From: Blastococcus sp. TF02-09
GTDB lineage: Bacteria > Actinomycetota > Actinomycetes > Mycobacteriales > Geodermatophilaceae
NCBI RefSeq assembly: GCF_003319105.1
Contig: NZ_QOHH01000008.1
Span: 62,001 to 126,000, forward strand
DNA: 64,000 nt
Reading direction: 5' to 3'
The position numbers were made by a program, and so were the translations under genes. Each line of letters begins with the position of its first letter. Position 1 is the first letter of the stretch. The notes below the pieces were generated by a model. It was not told the origin of the DNA. It worked only from the letters and a program-made list of their open reading frames with translations, and ran no database searches. Positions 20,265-28,524 of the stretch are shown piece by piece.

Positions 20265-20459
20265 TCAGCGCGCGCCGGCGAGCCCGTCGTCGTCCCGGTT
20301 CTCCTCGCGCTCGAGCTGCTCCTCCTCGGCCTGCGCCTCCATCACGTGCGCCTCACCGGCGACCGTGGCGGCGGCGTCACCGTGGGACTCGCCGTAGACC
20401 TGCTCGGCGCGGCCCAGCAGTTCCTCGGCCTTCGCCTTGGCCTTGTCGAAGATGCTCAT
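20265..20459 (-). CDS. Small charged helical protein downstream of moaD
   Basis: A 64-residue protein starting MSIFDKAKAKAEELLGRAEQ, highly charged and helical, with a Glu-rich second half and a tail RDDDGLAGAR. It resembles small CsbD-like or general-stress proteins of actinomycetes, but I cannot place it firmly. The start is well supported: GGAGGA lies 7 bp before the ATG. That GGAGGA is also the last two Gly codons of moaD, so this gene is third in a moaA-moaD operon. Confidence 0.6.
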   Translation of the reverse strand: MSIFDKAKAKAEELLGRAEQVYGESHGDAAATVAGEAHVMEAQAEEEQLEREENRDDDGLAGAR

Positions 20460-20463
20460 GCGC

Positions 20464-20703
20464 TCATCCTCCCGCGAACGGCGGCAGCACGTCGACGACG
20501 GACCCCGACGACAACCGCATCGAGCGGTCGCGGGTCTGCGTCCCGTCGACCAGGAACGAGCAGGCGGTCAGCACCCGGGCCATCCGCTCGCCGTGCGCGT
20601 CGACGATCTGGCCGACCAGCTGGTCGAGCGAGGCCGCCTCGCGGCTCTCGGTGTCGGTGCCGCTGGCGGCGCGGGCGCCGGCGAAGTACCGGACGGTGAC
20701 CAC
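20464..20703 (-). CDS. moaD: Molybdopterin synthase sulfur-carrier subunit MoaD
   Basis: A 79-residue ubiquitin-fold protein (VTVRYFAGARAASG at the start, SGSVVDVLPPFAGG at the end). The C-terminal Gly-Gly is the site of thiocarboxylation, giving the sulfur that MoaE puts into molybdopterin. The chosen GTG start is 2 bp after the moaA stop; longer readings of this frame run back through moaA and are not coding. The stop is 4 bp from the next gene. The catalytic partner MoaE is encoded at 9694-10104. Confidence 0.9.
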   Translation of the reverse strand: MVTVRYFAGARAASGTDTESREAASLDQLVGQIVDAHGERMARVLTACSFLVDGTQTRDRSMRLSSGSVVDVLPPFAGG

Positions 20704-20705
20704 GC

Positions 20706-21761
20706 CTAACCCCCGATGGCCGACATCGGCCGGGCCGGCTGCAGGAACGACGGGTCGTCGATGCCGTGCCCGGGCAGCTTGCCCAGCGTGGCGATCCGCC
20801 AGCGGTCGGCGATCTCCTGGTCCGTGGCGCCCTCGCGCAGCGGCGTCCGCAGGTCGGACTCCTCCCGGGCGAACAGGCAGTTGCGGATCTGCCCGTCGGC
20901 GGTGAGCCGCGTGCGGTCGCAGCTGCCGCAGAACGAGCGGGTGACCGACGCGATGACGCCGACGGTCGCCGGGCCGCCGTCGACCAGCCAGCGCTCGGCC
21001 GGCGCCGACCCGCGGGCCTCGGTGTCGGGCGTGAGGGTGTGCGCCGCCGACAGCCGCTCCAGGATGTCCTCGGCGGTGACCATCTCGCCGCGGGTCCAGG
21101 CGTGGTGGGCGTCCAGCGGCATCTGCTCGATGAACCGCAGCTGGTAGCCGTGCTCGAGGCAGAAGTCGAGGAGGGGGACGGCGTCTTCCTCGTTCATCCC
21201 GCGCAGCAGGACGGCGTTGACCTTGACCGGCGTCAGCCCGGCGCGCTGCGCGGCGGCCAGGCCGGCGAGGACGTCGTCGAAGCGGTCGCGGTGGGTGAGC
21301 TGCTTGAAGCGGTCGCGGTCGACGGTGTCCAGGCTGACGTTGATCCGGTCGAGACCGGCGGCGGCCAGCGCCGGCGCCACGCGGGACAGGCCGATGGCGT
21401 TGGTGGTGAGGCTGACCTCCGGGCGCGGCGTCAGCGCCGTGGCGCCGGCCACGATGCCGACGAGCCCGGGGCGCAGCAGCGGCTCGCCGCCGGTGAAGCG
21501 GACCTCCTCGATGCCGAGCTGCTCGACGCCGATCCGGACCAGCCGGACGACCTCCTCGTCGGTGAGCACCTCGACCTTGGGCAGCCAGTCCAGGCCCTCG
21601 GGCGGCATGCAGTAGGTGCAGCGGAGGTTGCAGCGGTCGGTCAGCGACACCCGCAGGTCGGTGGCGACCCGGCCGTGCCGGTCGACCAGACCTCCGCTGC
21701 CCGGGGTGGGGGCGGCGTCGGCGCGCCGGACCACCGGGTCGGGCAGTGCGGCGCCGGTCAT
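20706..21761 (-). CDS. moaA: GTP 3',8-cyclase MoaA (radical SAM)
   Basis: About 351 residues from the ATG at 21761. The radical SAM cluster motif CNLRCTYC is in SLTDRCNLRCTYCMPPEGL; FTGGEPLLRPG follows; the C-terminal cluster motif is in SFCGSCDRTRLTADGQIRNCLF; and the protein ends in Gly-Gly as MoaA does. It catalyses the first step of molybdenum cofactor synthesis from GTP, with MoaC. An in-frame ATG 150 bp upstream would give a Gly-rich extension unlike other MoaA proteins; a TACATT -10 six bases before 21761 argues for the shorter form as a leaderless gene. Confidence 0.94.
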   Translation of the reverse strand: MTGAALPDPVVRRADAAPTPGSGGLVDRHGRVATDLRVSLTDRCNLRCTYCMPPEGLDWLPKVEVLTDEEVVRLVRIGVEQLGIEEVRFTGGEPLLRPGLVGIVAGATALTPRPEVSLTTNAIGLSRVAPALAAAGLDRINVSLDTVDRDRFKQLTHRDRFDDVLAGLAAAQRAGLTPVKVNAVLLRGMNEEDAVPLLDFCLEHGYQLRFIEQMPLDAHHAWTRGEMVTAEDILERLSAAHTLTPDTEARGSAPAERWLVDGGPATVGVIASVTRSFCGSCDRTRLTADGQIRNCLFAREESDLRTPLREGATDQEIADRWRIATLGKLPGHGIDDPSFLQPARPMSAIGG

Positions 21762-21767
21762 GGCCCG

Positions 21768-21773
21768 AATGTA
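21768..21773 (-). promoter_or_regulatory. -10 element TACATT, leaderless moaA start
   Basis: On the minus strand TACATT stands 6 bp before the ATG at 21761. It is one of the best TAnnnT matches in the window and decides the moaA start. Confidence 0.6.
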
Positions 21774-21897
21774 GCCGCGCGACCGGAATTGCGGTGCCGG
21801 CAGCGGTCCCGCCGCCGCTAGGCTCCCCCCGCCACCCGAGAGACCGGCGGAGCACTCGACCCGCACTCGCCCGTGGCCAGGAAGCGCGAGAAACGCC

Positions 21898-23151
21898 GTG
21901 TCACCCCGCACCCTCTTCGGCCCCTACCTGCGCCTGTTCGCCGTCCCGGGCGCCGCCTCCTTCTCCCTCGCCGGCTGGGTGGGCCGGCTGCCGGCCCCCA
22001 TGCTGGGGCTGGGCGCCGTGCTGCTGGTGGAGAGCGAGACCGGCAGCTACGGCCTGGCCGGGGCCGTCTCCGGCACCCTCGCGCTGACCTACGCGCTGGC
22101 CGGCCCGCAGTGGGCGCGCGCCATGGACCGGCGCGGGCAGGGCCCCGTCCTGCGGATCGCGATGCTGGCCCTGGCCCTGTCCGGGATCGCCTTCGTCACC
22201 GCCGTCAGCGCCGGCGCCCCGCGGTGGAGCTGGTTCCTGCTCGCGGCGCTCACCGGCGCGGCCGCGCCCAACATCGGCTCGATGGTGCGGGCGCGCTGGT
22301 CGGCGCTGCTGGACCGCGACCGGCGGCAGACGGCCTTCGCGTTCGAGGCGGTCGCCGACGAGGTGGTGTTCGTCCTCGGGCCGCCCCTGGTCACCCTGCT
22401 CGCGACGCTGCTGGCCCCGCCGGTCGGCTTCCTGACCGGGATCGTCTTCGGCGTGGTGGGCGGGCTCTGGCTCGCCGGCCAGCGCGACACCGAGCCGCCG
22501 CTGCACCCGGTCGACTCCGCTGCGCCCCGCCGCCGGCGGGGTGTGGTCACGCCCGCGCTGCTCGTGGTCACCGTCACCTACCTCGCCGTGGGCGGGCTGT
22601 TCGGCGCCATCGACGTCGTGGTCATCGGGTTCGCGGAGGCGGAGGGCGCCCAGGCGCTGTCCGGCCTGGTGCTGGCGGTCTTCGCCGGCGGCAGCCTGGT
22701 CGCCGGGCTGGTCTACGGCCTGGCGCGGTTGCCCGGCACGCTGGCCGCGCGCTTCGTGGGGACGGCGGTCGCCTTCGGCCTGGCCGGCCAGCTGCTGTGG
22801 GGGGTGAGCTCGCTGCCGGTGCTGATCGGCTGCGGGTTCCTGGCCGGGCTCACCATCGCGCCCGTGCTCGTGTCGGGCACCTCGCTCGTCGAGTCCTGCG
22901 TCGCGCCGGGCGTGCTCACCGAGTCGCTGGCCTGGACGATCACCGGCCTCACGGTCGGCGTCACGGCGGGCTCCGCGATCGCCGGTGCGGCCGTCGACGC
23001 CTGGGGTGCGGAGCAGGCGTTCGCGGTCCCCGCCGTGGCCGCCGCGGTCGCGGGCCTGCTCTCGCTGCTCGGCGCGCCGCTGCTGCGGTCCCGCCCGACG
23101 GAGGCACCCGCCGTGCCCGGTCGTCGGGTTGACACGGGCGCGCAGGGGTAG
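21898..23151 (+). CDS. MFS transporter
   Basis: A 417-residue major facilitator with twelve predicted hydrophobic segments and a charged central loop (RDTEPPLHPVDSAAPRRRR, about residues 197-215). The motif-A position after TM2 reads GPQWARAMDRRGQGPVL, close to the MFS consensus. Sequence does not reveal the substrate; drug or metabolite export is a guess. It is divergent from moaA; a TAGGCT hexamer at 21819-21824 could be its -10, which would leave a leader of about 65 bases before the GTG. Confidence 0.85.
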   Translation: MSPRTLFGPYLRLFAVPGAASFSLAGWVGRLPAPMLGLGAVLLVESETGSYGLAGAVSGTLALTYALAGPQWARAMDRRGQGPVLRIAMLALALSGIAFVTAVSAGAPRWSWFLLAALTGAAAPNIGSMVRARWSALLDRDRRQTAFAFEAVADEVVFVLGPPLVTLLATLLAPPVGFLTGIVFGVVGGLWLAGQRDTEPPLHPVDSAAPRRRRGVVTPALLVVTVTYLAVGGLFGAIDVVVIGFAEAEGAQALSGLVLAVFAGGSLVAGLVYGLARLPGTLAARFVGTAVAFGLAGQLLWGVSSLPVLIGCGFLAGLTIAPVLVSGTSLVESCVAPGVLTESLAWTITGLTVGVTAGSAIAGAAVDAWGAEQAFAVPAVAAAVAGLLSLLGAPLLRSRPTEAPAVPGRRVDTGAQG

Positions 23152-23229
23152 GGCGCGGAACGGGCCGGTCACGCGCCTTCCGGCAGCGCGCAGCCGACGC
23201 GGCCCTCCCGATCACCGAAAGGAACCCTC

Positions 23230-24072
23230 GTGGCTTCTGCTGTGCCCACCATCGACTTGAACAACGGCGTCCAGATCCCGCAGCTGGGGTTCGGCGTCTA
23301 CCAGGTCCCGCCCGAGGAGACCGCCGAGAAGGTCGCCACCGCGCTCGAGGTCGGCTACCGGCACATCGACACCGCCGAGATGTACGGCAACGAGAAGGGT
23401 GTCGGCGAGGCCGTCGCGCGTTCGGGCATCGACCGTGACGAGATCTTCGTGACCAGCAAGCTGAACAACGGCTTCCACCGTCGCGACGACGCCCTGCGCG
23501 CCTTCGACCGCACGCTGGCCGACCTCGGCTTCGACCACCTGGACCTGTTCCTGATCCACTGGCCGCTGCCGGGCATCGACGTCGACTTCGTCGAGACCTG
23601 GAAGGCGATGGAGGAGATCTACGCCTCCGGCCGGTGCCGCGCCATCGGCGTCTCCAACTTCAACGCCCACCACCTGCGCCGGCTGTTCGCCGAGACCGAG
23701 GTCCGGCCGGCGGTGAACCAGATCGAGGTGCACCCCTACCTGGCGCAGGACGACCTGCGGGCGTTCGACGCCGAGCACGAGATCGTGACCGAGGCCTGGT
23801 CGCCCATCGCCCAGGGCAAGGTGCTCGACGACCCCGCCATCACCGCCATCGCCGAGCGGCTCGGGCGCACCCCCGCGCAGGTGGTGCTGCGCTGGCACGT
23901 GCAGCGCGGCGACGTCGTCTTCCCGAAGTCGTCCTCGCGGCAGCGCATGGAGGAGAACTTCGCGCTGTTCGACTTCGAGCTGTCGACGTCGGACATGGCC
24001 GCGCTGACCGGGTTGGACCGCGGCGAGCGCACCGGCCCCGACCCGGACACGTTCAACTACGTCCCTGGCTGA
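23230..24072 (+). CDS. Aldo/keto reductase
   Basis: A 280-residue NADPH-dependent oxidoreductase with the AKR5-type pattern: VPTIDLNNGVQIPQLGFG at the start, GYRHIDTAEMYGNEKGVG with the catalytic Asp and Tyr, TSKLNN with Lys, and LFLIHWPLPG with His. VVFPKSSSRQRMEENFALFD binds the cofactor phosphate. It probably reduces small aldehydes or ketones such as 2,5-diketo-D-gluconate; the substrate is unproven. AAAGGAA precedes the GTG by a good distance. A perfect 14-bp hairpin follows the stop, so it is likely transcribed alone. Confidence 0.93.
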   Translation: MASAVPTIDLNNGVQIPQLGFGVYQVPPEETAEKVATALEVGYRHIDTAEMYGNEKGVGEAVARSGIDRDEIFVTSKLNNGFHRRDDALRAFDRTLADLGFDHLDLFLIHWPLPGIDVDFVETWKAMEEIYASGRCRAIGVSNFNAHHLRRLFAETEVRPAVNQIEVHPYLAQDDLRAFDAEHEIVTEAWSPIAQGKVLDDPAITAIAERLGRTPAQVVLRWHVQRGDVVFPKSSSRQRMEENFALFDFELSTSDMAALTGLDRGERTGPDPDTFNYVPG

Positions 24073-24096
24073 CCCCGGTTCCGGCTCGGCTCGTAT

Positions 24097-24130
24097 GGTC
24101 CTGGCTCGCGTCCGATCGCGAGCCAGGACC
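24097..24130. terminator. Perfect 14-bp stem terminator
   Basis: GGTCCTGGCTCGCG (24097-24110) and its exact complement (24117-24130) flank a TCCGAT loop, 24 bp after the aldo/keto reductase stop. Confidence 0.7.
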
Positions 24131-24250
24131 AGGCCGCCCGATCACGGGGACGCCGGCCGCCGATGGCTCGTCGGATGACCTAGCGGCAGGGCATGATCGG
24201 CGTCCGGACCCGACGGCCGGACCGCCGGGCCGGGAAGAGCGGGGGCCGTC

Positions 24251-25066
24251 CTGCACGCCGTCCGCACCGCTCGGGGGCGCCGCGTCGCGCGGCTGCTGAC
24301 GGCACTGGCCCTCGTGCTGCTGGTGTCCGGCGGAGCCGTGACCGCGAGCGAGCTGCTGGACCCGCGGAGCTTCGCGGACGCGGTCGCCGTGTCCCCGACG
24401 GAGGCGCCGGCGGTCGCCCCGTCGGCTCCCCCGGCGCCCGACCCTCCCCCGCCGCCGGCGCTCCCGCCGGCGTTCGACCGCGGTCAGCGCTCGATCGACG
24501 ACCCGGCCAGCACCTGGGTGGTGGTGAACAAGCTGAGGCCGCTGCAGCCCCTGGACCACGCCCCTGCCGACCTGGTCGACATCGGCGGGGGGATGCAGCT
24601 GCGGGCGGAGGCGGCGCGGGCGGTCGCGGCGCTGCGGGCCGAGGCCGCGGCGGCGGGACTGGACGTCGAGGTGCAGAGCGCCTACCGCTCGTTCGAGTAC
24701 CAGCAGGGGCTGTTCGGCAACTCGGCGGCGCGCTTCGGCGTCGCCGGTGCGGAGCTGCGCAGCGCGCGGCCGGGGTTCAGCGAGCACCAGACGGGCCTGG
24801 CCGTCGACGTGGGCGGCGGGGGCTGCGACATCGAGCGCTGCTTCGGCGACACGGCGGAGGGGCGCTGGGTGGTCGCCAACGCGCACCGGACGGGTTTCGT
24901 CGTCCGCTATCCCGCGGGCTCCGAGCAGGTCACCGGCTATCAGTACGAGCCGTGGCACCTCCGCTACGTCGGGCCGGAGCTGGCGACCGAGCTGCACGAC
25001 ACCGGGGTGGCGACCCTGGAGGAGTTCTTCGGCCTCCCGCCCGCCCCGCAGTACGCCGCCGGCTGA
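24251..25066 (+). CDS. Secreted D-alanyl-D-alanine carboxypeptidase, VanY/M15B family
   Basis: The catalytic part is clear: SAYRSFEYQQGLFGN, SEHQTGLAVDVGGGG (SxHxxGxAxD zinc site) and YEPWHLRYVG (ExWHxR) of the M15B peptidases, which trim the last D-Ala from peptidoglycan stems. A Pro/Ala-rich linker (about 55-85) joins it to a signal peptide. The first standard start in frame (GTG at 24314) would cut the signal in half. From a CTG at 24251 the N-terminus reads MHAVRTARGRRVARLLTALA, a complete basic-plus-hydrophobic signal, so I propose this non-standard start, preceded by a G-rich stretch. The start is uncertain; the enzyme family is not. Confidence 0.82.
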   Translation: MHAVRTARGRRVARLLTALALVLLVSGGAVTASELLDPRSFADAVAVSPTEAPAVAPSAPPAPDPPPPPALPPAFDRGQRSIDDPASTWVVVNKLRPLQPLDHAPADLVDIGGGMQLRAEAARAVAALRAEAAAAGLDVEVQSAYRSFEYQQGLFGNSAARFGVAGAELRSARPGFSEHQTGLAVDVGGGGCDIERCFGDTAEGRWVVANAHRTGFVVRYPAGSEQVTGYQYEPWHLRYVGPELATELHDTGVATLEEFFGLPPAPQYAAG

Positions 25067-25078
25067 GCGCTGCGGGTC

Positions 25079-25888
25079 TCAGTCGGTCGTGACGAAGTCG
25101 ATCAGTTCCTCGACCCGGCCGATCAGCTGCGGCTCGAGGTCGGTCCAGGTGCGCACGCGGGCCAGGATCCGCTGCGCCCAGACGTAGCCGGTGTCGTCCT
25201 CCCAGCCCAGCCGCCGGCAGACGCCGGTCTTCCAGTCCTCGCCCTTGGGCACCGTCGGCCAGGCCTTGATGCCGACGACCGAGGGCTTGACGGCCTGCCA
25301 GATGTCGATGAACGGATGGCCGACGACGAGCGCGTGGTCACCGCTGATCTGCTCGGCGATGCGGGACTCCTTCGACCCCCGCACGAGGTGGTCGACGAGA
25401 ACGCCGAGGCGCCGTCCCGAGGCGGGCCGGAACTCACGGACGATCGAGGGCAGGTCGTCGACGCCGTGCAGCGGCTCCACCACGACGCCCTCGATGCGCA
25501 GGTCGTGGCCCCACACCTTCTCCACCAGCTCGGCGTCGTGCTTGCCCTCGACGTAGATACGCCCCTCGCGGGCCACCCGGGCGCGGGCGCCGGCGACGTA
25601 CGTGGATCCGGAGGCGCTGCGCGCCGGGGCCGACGGTGCGGCCTGCTTCGGGCGGACGAGGACCACCGGCCGCCCCTCCACCCAGAAGCCCGGGCCCAGC
25701 GGATAGCCCCGGACGCGACCGTGCCGGTCCTCGAGGTGGACGACGTCCTTCTCGCAGCGCACGACCGCCCCGACGAAGCCCGAGCTCGGGTCCTCCACGA
25801 CGAGGTCCTTCTCGGCCTCGACGGTCGGCGCCGGCTTCTTCTGGGTGCGCGGGTGGACGAGGTTGTCGTACGGCGAGCGGGGAGGCAC
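25079..25888 (-). CDS. DUF3097 family protein
   Basis: A 269-residue soluble protein matching the actinobacterial DUF3097 family: RSPYDNLVHPRTQKKPAPTV at the N-terminus, then RIYVEGKHDAELVEKVWGHD, LVDHLVRGSKESRIAEQI and VGHPFIDIWQAVKP. The middle part (YVEGKHDAELV, GVLVDHL, HPFIDIW) has the look of a TOPRIM-like fold, which would suggest nucleic-acid work; this is inference. It begins with GTG right after a leaderless-type TAGCGT on the minus strand and is convergent with the carboxypeptidase gene (12-bp gap). Confidence 0.85.
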   Translation of the reverse strand: MPPRSPYDNLVHPRTQKKPAPTVEAEKDLVVEDPSSGFVGAVVRCEKDVVHLEDRHGRVRGYPLGPGFWVEGRPVVLVRPKQAAPSAPARSASGSTYVAGARARVAREGRIYVEGKHDAELVEKVWGHDLRIEGVVVEPLHGVDDLPSIVREFRPASGRRLGVLVDHLVRGSKESRIAEQISGDHALVVGHPFIDIWQAVKPSVVGIKAWPTVPKGEDWKTGVCRRLGWEDDTGYVWAQRILARVRTWTDLEPQLIGRVEELIDFVTTD

Positions 25889-26226
25889 CCGACGACGCTA
25901 GGCAGACGCGGGCCGGACGCCGCGGACGACGCGCCGGGGCCCACGGTGCCCGACGCGCCGGGCGGAGAGCGAAACTGCGGAGAGTGATCGGGCGATCAGA
26001 ACGGTTGTGTCACGCAATCAAGGGCCTCGGGGATCTGGCTGCTCTGCGCTGACCTGCGCGAACGGAGCGCTATACCCGGTTGCGGTGTCGGACCGTCACG
26101 CCTAGTCAGGGCGACTCGTCCACGCGGTCGCGCGTGGCACCGGCGACGGATCGTTTCACCCCGCCGCGCACGGTCACCCCTCCCTGTGATCCGCAACACC
26201 TCAGCAGAGACGGGAGCGCATCAACG
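25889..26226. other. 338-bp intergenic region between divergent genes
   Basis: No coding region is credible here. On the minus strand TAGCGT at 25900-25895 is 6 bp from the GTG of the DUF3097 gene, a leaderless promoter. On the plus strand GGGAG lies shortly before the ATG at 26227. The middle part is less GC-rich than its surroundings (for example 26001-26080), as promoter regions often are, but I could not settle on -35/-10 boxes for the PRC-barrel gene. Confidence 0.5.
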
Positions 26227-27114
26227 ATGATCGGTACCGAGACCCTCGACCGCGTGATCGGCAAGGACGTCTACGACGAGGCAGGCCAGAAGATCGGCTC
26301 GGCCGGCGAGGTGTACCTCGACGACGAGACGGGTCAGCCCGAGTGGGTCACCGTCCGCACCGGCCTGTTCGGTACGAAGGAGTCGTTCGTCCCGATCCGG
26401 GACGCGGACCTGACCGATGACGGCCTCCGGGTTCCGGTGAGCAAGGACCGGGTGAAGGACGCTCCGAAGATCGACACCGACGGTCACCTGTCGCCGGAGG
26501 AGGAGCAGGAGCTCTACCGCTACTACGGCATGGGCACCGGCACGACCGGGCGGACCGACACGAACCGGACCTCCGAGATGGACCTGGAGAACACGTCGGG
26601 CCGCTCCATGGCCGGCACGGGCACCGTCGGCACCGACGTGGCCGGTACGGGACGTCGGGACACCGACGGGGACGGGGTCTACGACGACGTCCAGGGTCGG
26701 GCCGTGGGCCACGACACCTCCGGCCCGACCGCCGACGACGCCATGACCCGCTCCGAAGAGCGCCTGCGGGTCGGCACCACCACCGAGGAGGCCGGCCGCG
26801 CGCGGCTGCGCAAGTACGTCGTCAGCGAGAACGTGACGCAGACGGTGCCGGTGACCCACGAGGAGGTCCGCCTGGAGCGCGAGCCCATCACCGACGCCAA
26901 CGTCGGCAACGCGATGGACGGCCCGGCCATCTCCGAGGAGGAGCACGAGGTCGTGCTGCACGCCGAACGCGCCGTCGTGGAGAAGGAGGCCGTGCCGGTG
27001 GAGCGCGTGCGCCTGGACAAGACGACGGTCACCGAGCAGGAGCAGGTCTCGGCCGACCTGCGCAAGGAGGAGATCGAGGTCGAGGGCGGCGGGGACGCCG
27101 AGCGCCGCAGGTGA
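26227..27114 (+). CDS. PRC-barrel plus DUF2382 stress-type protein
   Basis: A 295-residue, very acidic protein. Residues 1-85 form a PRC-barrel (DRVIGKDVYDEAGQKIGSAG, QPEWVTVRTGLFGTKESFVP). A Gly/Thr/Asp-rich linker (about 100-165) follows, then DUF2382 (about 178-290; RLRKYVVSENVTQTVPVTHE, EEHEVVLHAERAVVEKEAVP). This domain pair is common in desiccation- and radiation-tolerant actinomycetes and Deinococcus and is often stress-induced; the molecular role is unknown. An upstream GTG would add 49 poorly conserved residues; the ATG at 26227 starts right at the domain. A strong hairpin follows the gene. Confidence 0.88.
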   Translation: MIGTETLDRVIGKDVYDEAGQKIGSAGEVYLDDETGQPEWVTVRTGLFGTKESFVPIRDADLTDDGLRVPVSKDRVKDAPKIDTDGHLSPEEEQELYRYYGMGTGTTGRTDTNRTSEMDLENTSGRSMAGTGTVGTDVAGTGRRDTDGDGVYDDVQGRAVGHDTSGPTADDAMTRSEERLRVGTTTEEAGRARLRKYVVSENVTQTVPVTHEEVRLEREPITDANVGNAMDGPAISEEEHEVVLHAERAVVEKEAVPVERVRLDKTTVTEQEQVSADLRKEEIEVEGGGDAERRR

Positions 27115-27147
27115 GCTGATCCCCGGGTGACACCGGGGGCGAAACGG

Positions 27148-27190
27148 CGGCGGCCGGCCGGGCGACCTTCGATGCCCCGGCCGGTCGCCG
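27148..27190. terminator. Bidirectional hairpin terminator
   Basis: 27148-27163 pairs with 27175-27190 (14 of 16 positions) around an ACCTTCGATG-type loop, followed by TTCTC. It lies between the convergent PRC-barrel and M18 peptidase genes. Confidence 0.65.
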
Positions 27191-27201
27191 TTCTCATCGG
27201 G

Positions 27202-28497
27202 TCAGTCGGAGAAGCAGGCGGCCAGCGCGTCAACCATCAGCGGGACGTCGAGCGCCGAGGCCAGCTCGCGGCAGGAGTGCATCGCCAGCTGCGGGATGCC
27301 GACGTCGACGGTCGCGATGCCCAGCCGGGTCGCGGTGAGCGGCCCGATGGTGCTGCCGCACGGCAGGTCGGCGCGCATGACGAACGACTGCACCGGCACG
27401 CCGGCCTCCGCGCACCGGTCGCGGAACCACCCGCCGCTGGTCGCGTCGGTCGCGTAGGCCTGGTTGGCGTTGAGCTTGACCACCGGGCCGCCGCCGAGCC
27501 GCGGCTGGTGCGCCGGCTCGTGCCGCTCGGCGCGCGTGGGGTGCACGCCGTGCGCCATGTCCGCCGAGACCAGCCGGGAGCGCGCGATGGCCCGGTGCAC
27601 CGCCTCGCCGTCGCCCGAGTCGGTGGCGGTGGCCAGCCGGCGGACGACGTCCTCGAGGAAGCTGCCACGTGCCCCGGCCATGGAGCCGCTGCCCACCTCC
27701 TCGTGGTCGTTGCACACGAGCACCTGGGTGCGCTCCCCCGCGGGCGCGGCCAGCAGCGCGAGCAGCCCGGCGTGGCAGGAGGTCAGGTTGTCCAGCCGCG
27801 GGGCGGCGATCCAGCTGCCGTCGGCGCCGGCCCGGGCGGCGGGCTGGGTGTCGGCCAGCACGAGGTCGTGCGCGACGACGTCGCCGGGGGTGGCTCCCGC
27901 GGCGGCCGCGACGGCCTCCAGCAGGCCCGGCTCCTCGCCGAGGTCGCCGTCCCAGACCGGGACCAGGTGGCGCTGGGGGTCCAGGGTCAGGCCCTCGCGG
28001 ACCGAGCGGTCGAGGTGGATCGCCAGCGACGGGAAGCGCAGCGGCGTGCCGGGCAGCCGGACCAGCGTCGTCCCCCCGCCGCGCAGCACGACCCGCCCGG
28101 CGACGGTCAGCTCGCGGTCCAGCCAGGTGTGCCAGAGCCCGCCGCCGTACGGCTCGACGCCGACCAGCCGGTAGCCGGCCGCGCGGACGTCGGAGTGCGG
28201 GCGGACCTTGAACGTGGGGGAGTCGGTGTGCGCGCCCACCAGCCGCATGCCGGTGTCGCCGAGCGGCCCGCTGCCCAGCCGGAAGGCGATGAGGCTGCCG
28301 TACCGGACGACGAAGTGGCGCCCGCCGGCCGACAGCGACCACCGGTCGGTCTCGGCCAGCTCGGTGAACCCGGCCGCGGTCAGCCGCCGCGCCAGCTCCG
28401 CCACCGCGTGCCCGGGCGACGGCGAGGCGTCCACGAACGCCCGCAGATCGTCGCCGAGGGCGAGGTCGTCGGCAGGGGCAGCATCCGGCGTCGGCAT
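27202..28497 (-). CDS. M18 family aminopeptidase (aspartyl aminopeptidase type)
   Basis: A 431-residue cytosolic metallopeptidase. The two-zinc site residues are in VGAHTDSPTFKVRP, CNDHEEVGSGSMAGARGSF, SADMAHGVHP and QLAMHSCREL, all in the order of the M18 family. It removes N-terminal acidic or neutral residues from peptides. The frame stays open far upstream, but the ATG at 28497 gives a normal length and N-terminus (LRAFVDASPSPGHAVAELAR is the typical first helix). It is divergent from the MOSC gene, whose start is only 28 bp away. Confidence 0.92.
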   Translation of the reverse strand: MPTPDAAPADDLALGDDLRAFVDASPSPGHAVAELARRLTAAGFTELAETDRWSLSAGGRHFVVRYGSLIAFRLGSGPLGDTGMRLVGAHTDSPTFKVRPHSDVRAAGYRLVGVEPYGGGLWHTWLDRELTVAGRVVLRGGGTTLVRLPGTPLRFPSLAIHLDRSVREGLTLDPQRHLVPVWDGDLGEEPGLLEAVAAAAGATPGDVVAHDLVLADTQPAARAGADGSWIAAPRLDNLTSCHAGLLALLAAPAGERTQVLVCNDHEEVGSGSMAGARGSFLEDVVRRLATATDSGDGEAVHRAIARSRLVSADMAHGVHPTRAERHEPAHQPRLGGGPVVKLNANQAYATDATSGGWFRDRCAEAGVPVQSFVMRADLPCGSTIGPLTATRLGIATVDVGIPQLAMHSCRELASALDVPLMVDALAACFSD

Positions 28498-28524
28498 GCC
28501 GCCATCGTGCCCGACACTGCGGAC

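Noticed and set aside
21762-21911. 50-residue N-terminal extension of MoaA
   Set aside because: Gly-rich, unlike MoaA proteins, and it would cover the TACATT -10 and overlap the divergent MFS gene start.
23129-23154. TTGACA promoter before the aldo/keto reductase
   Set aside because: TTGACA at 23129 is followed by TAGGGC after only 14 bp and lies within the end of the MFS gene; spacing is too short to accept.
26060-26200. SigB-type promoter (GTTT...GGGTA) before the PRC-barrel gene
   Set aside because: A GTTTC and a GGGTAT (minus strand) exist, but orientation and spacing do not fit together.
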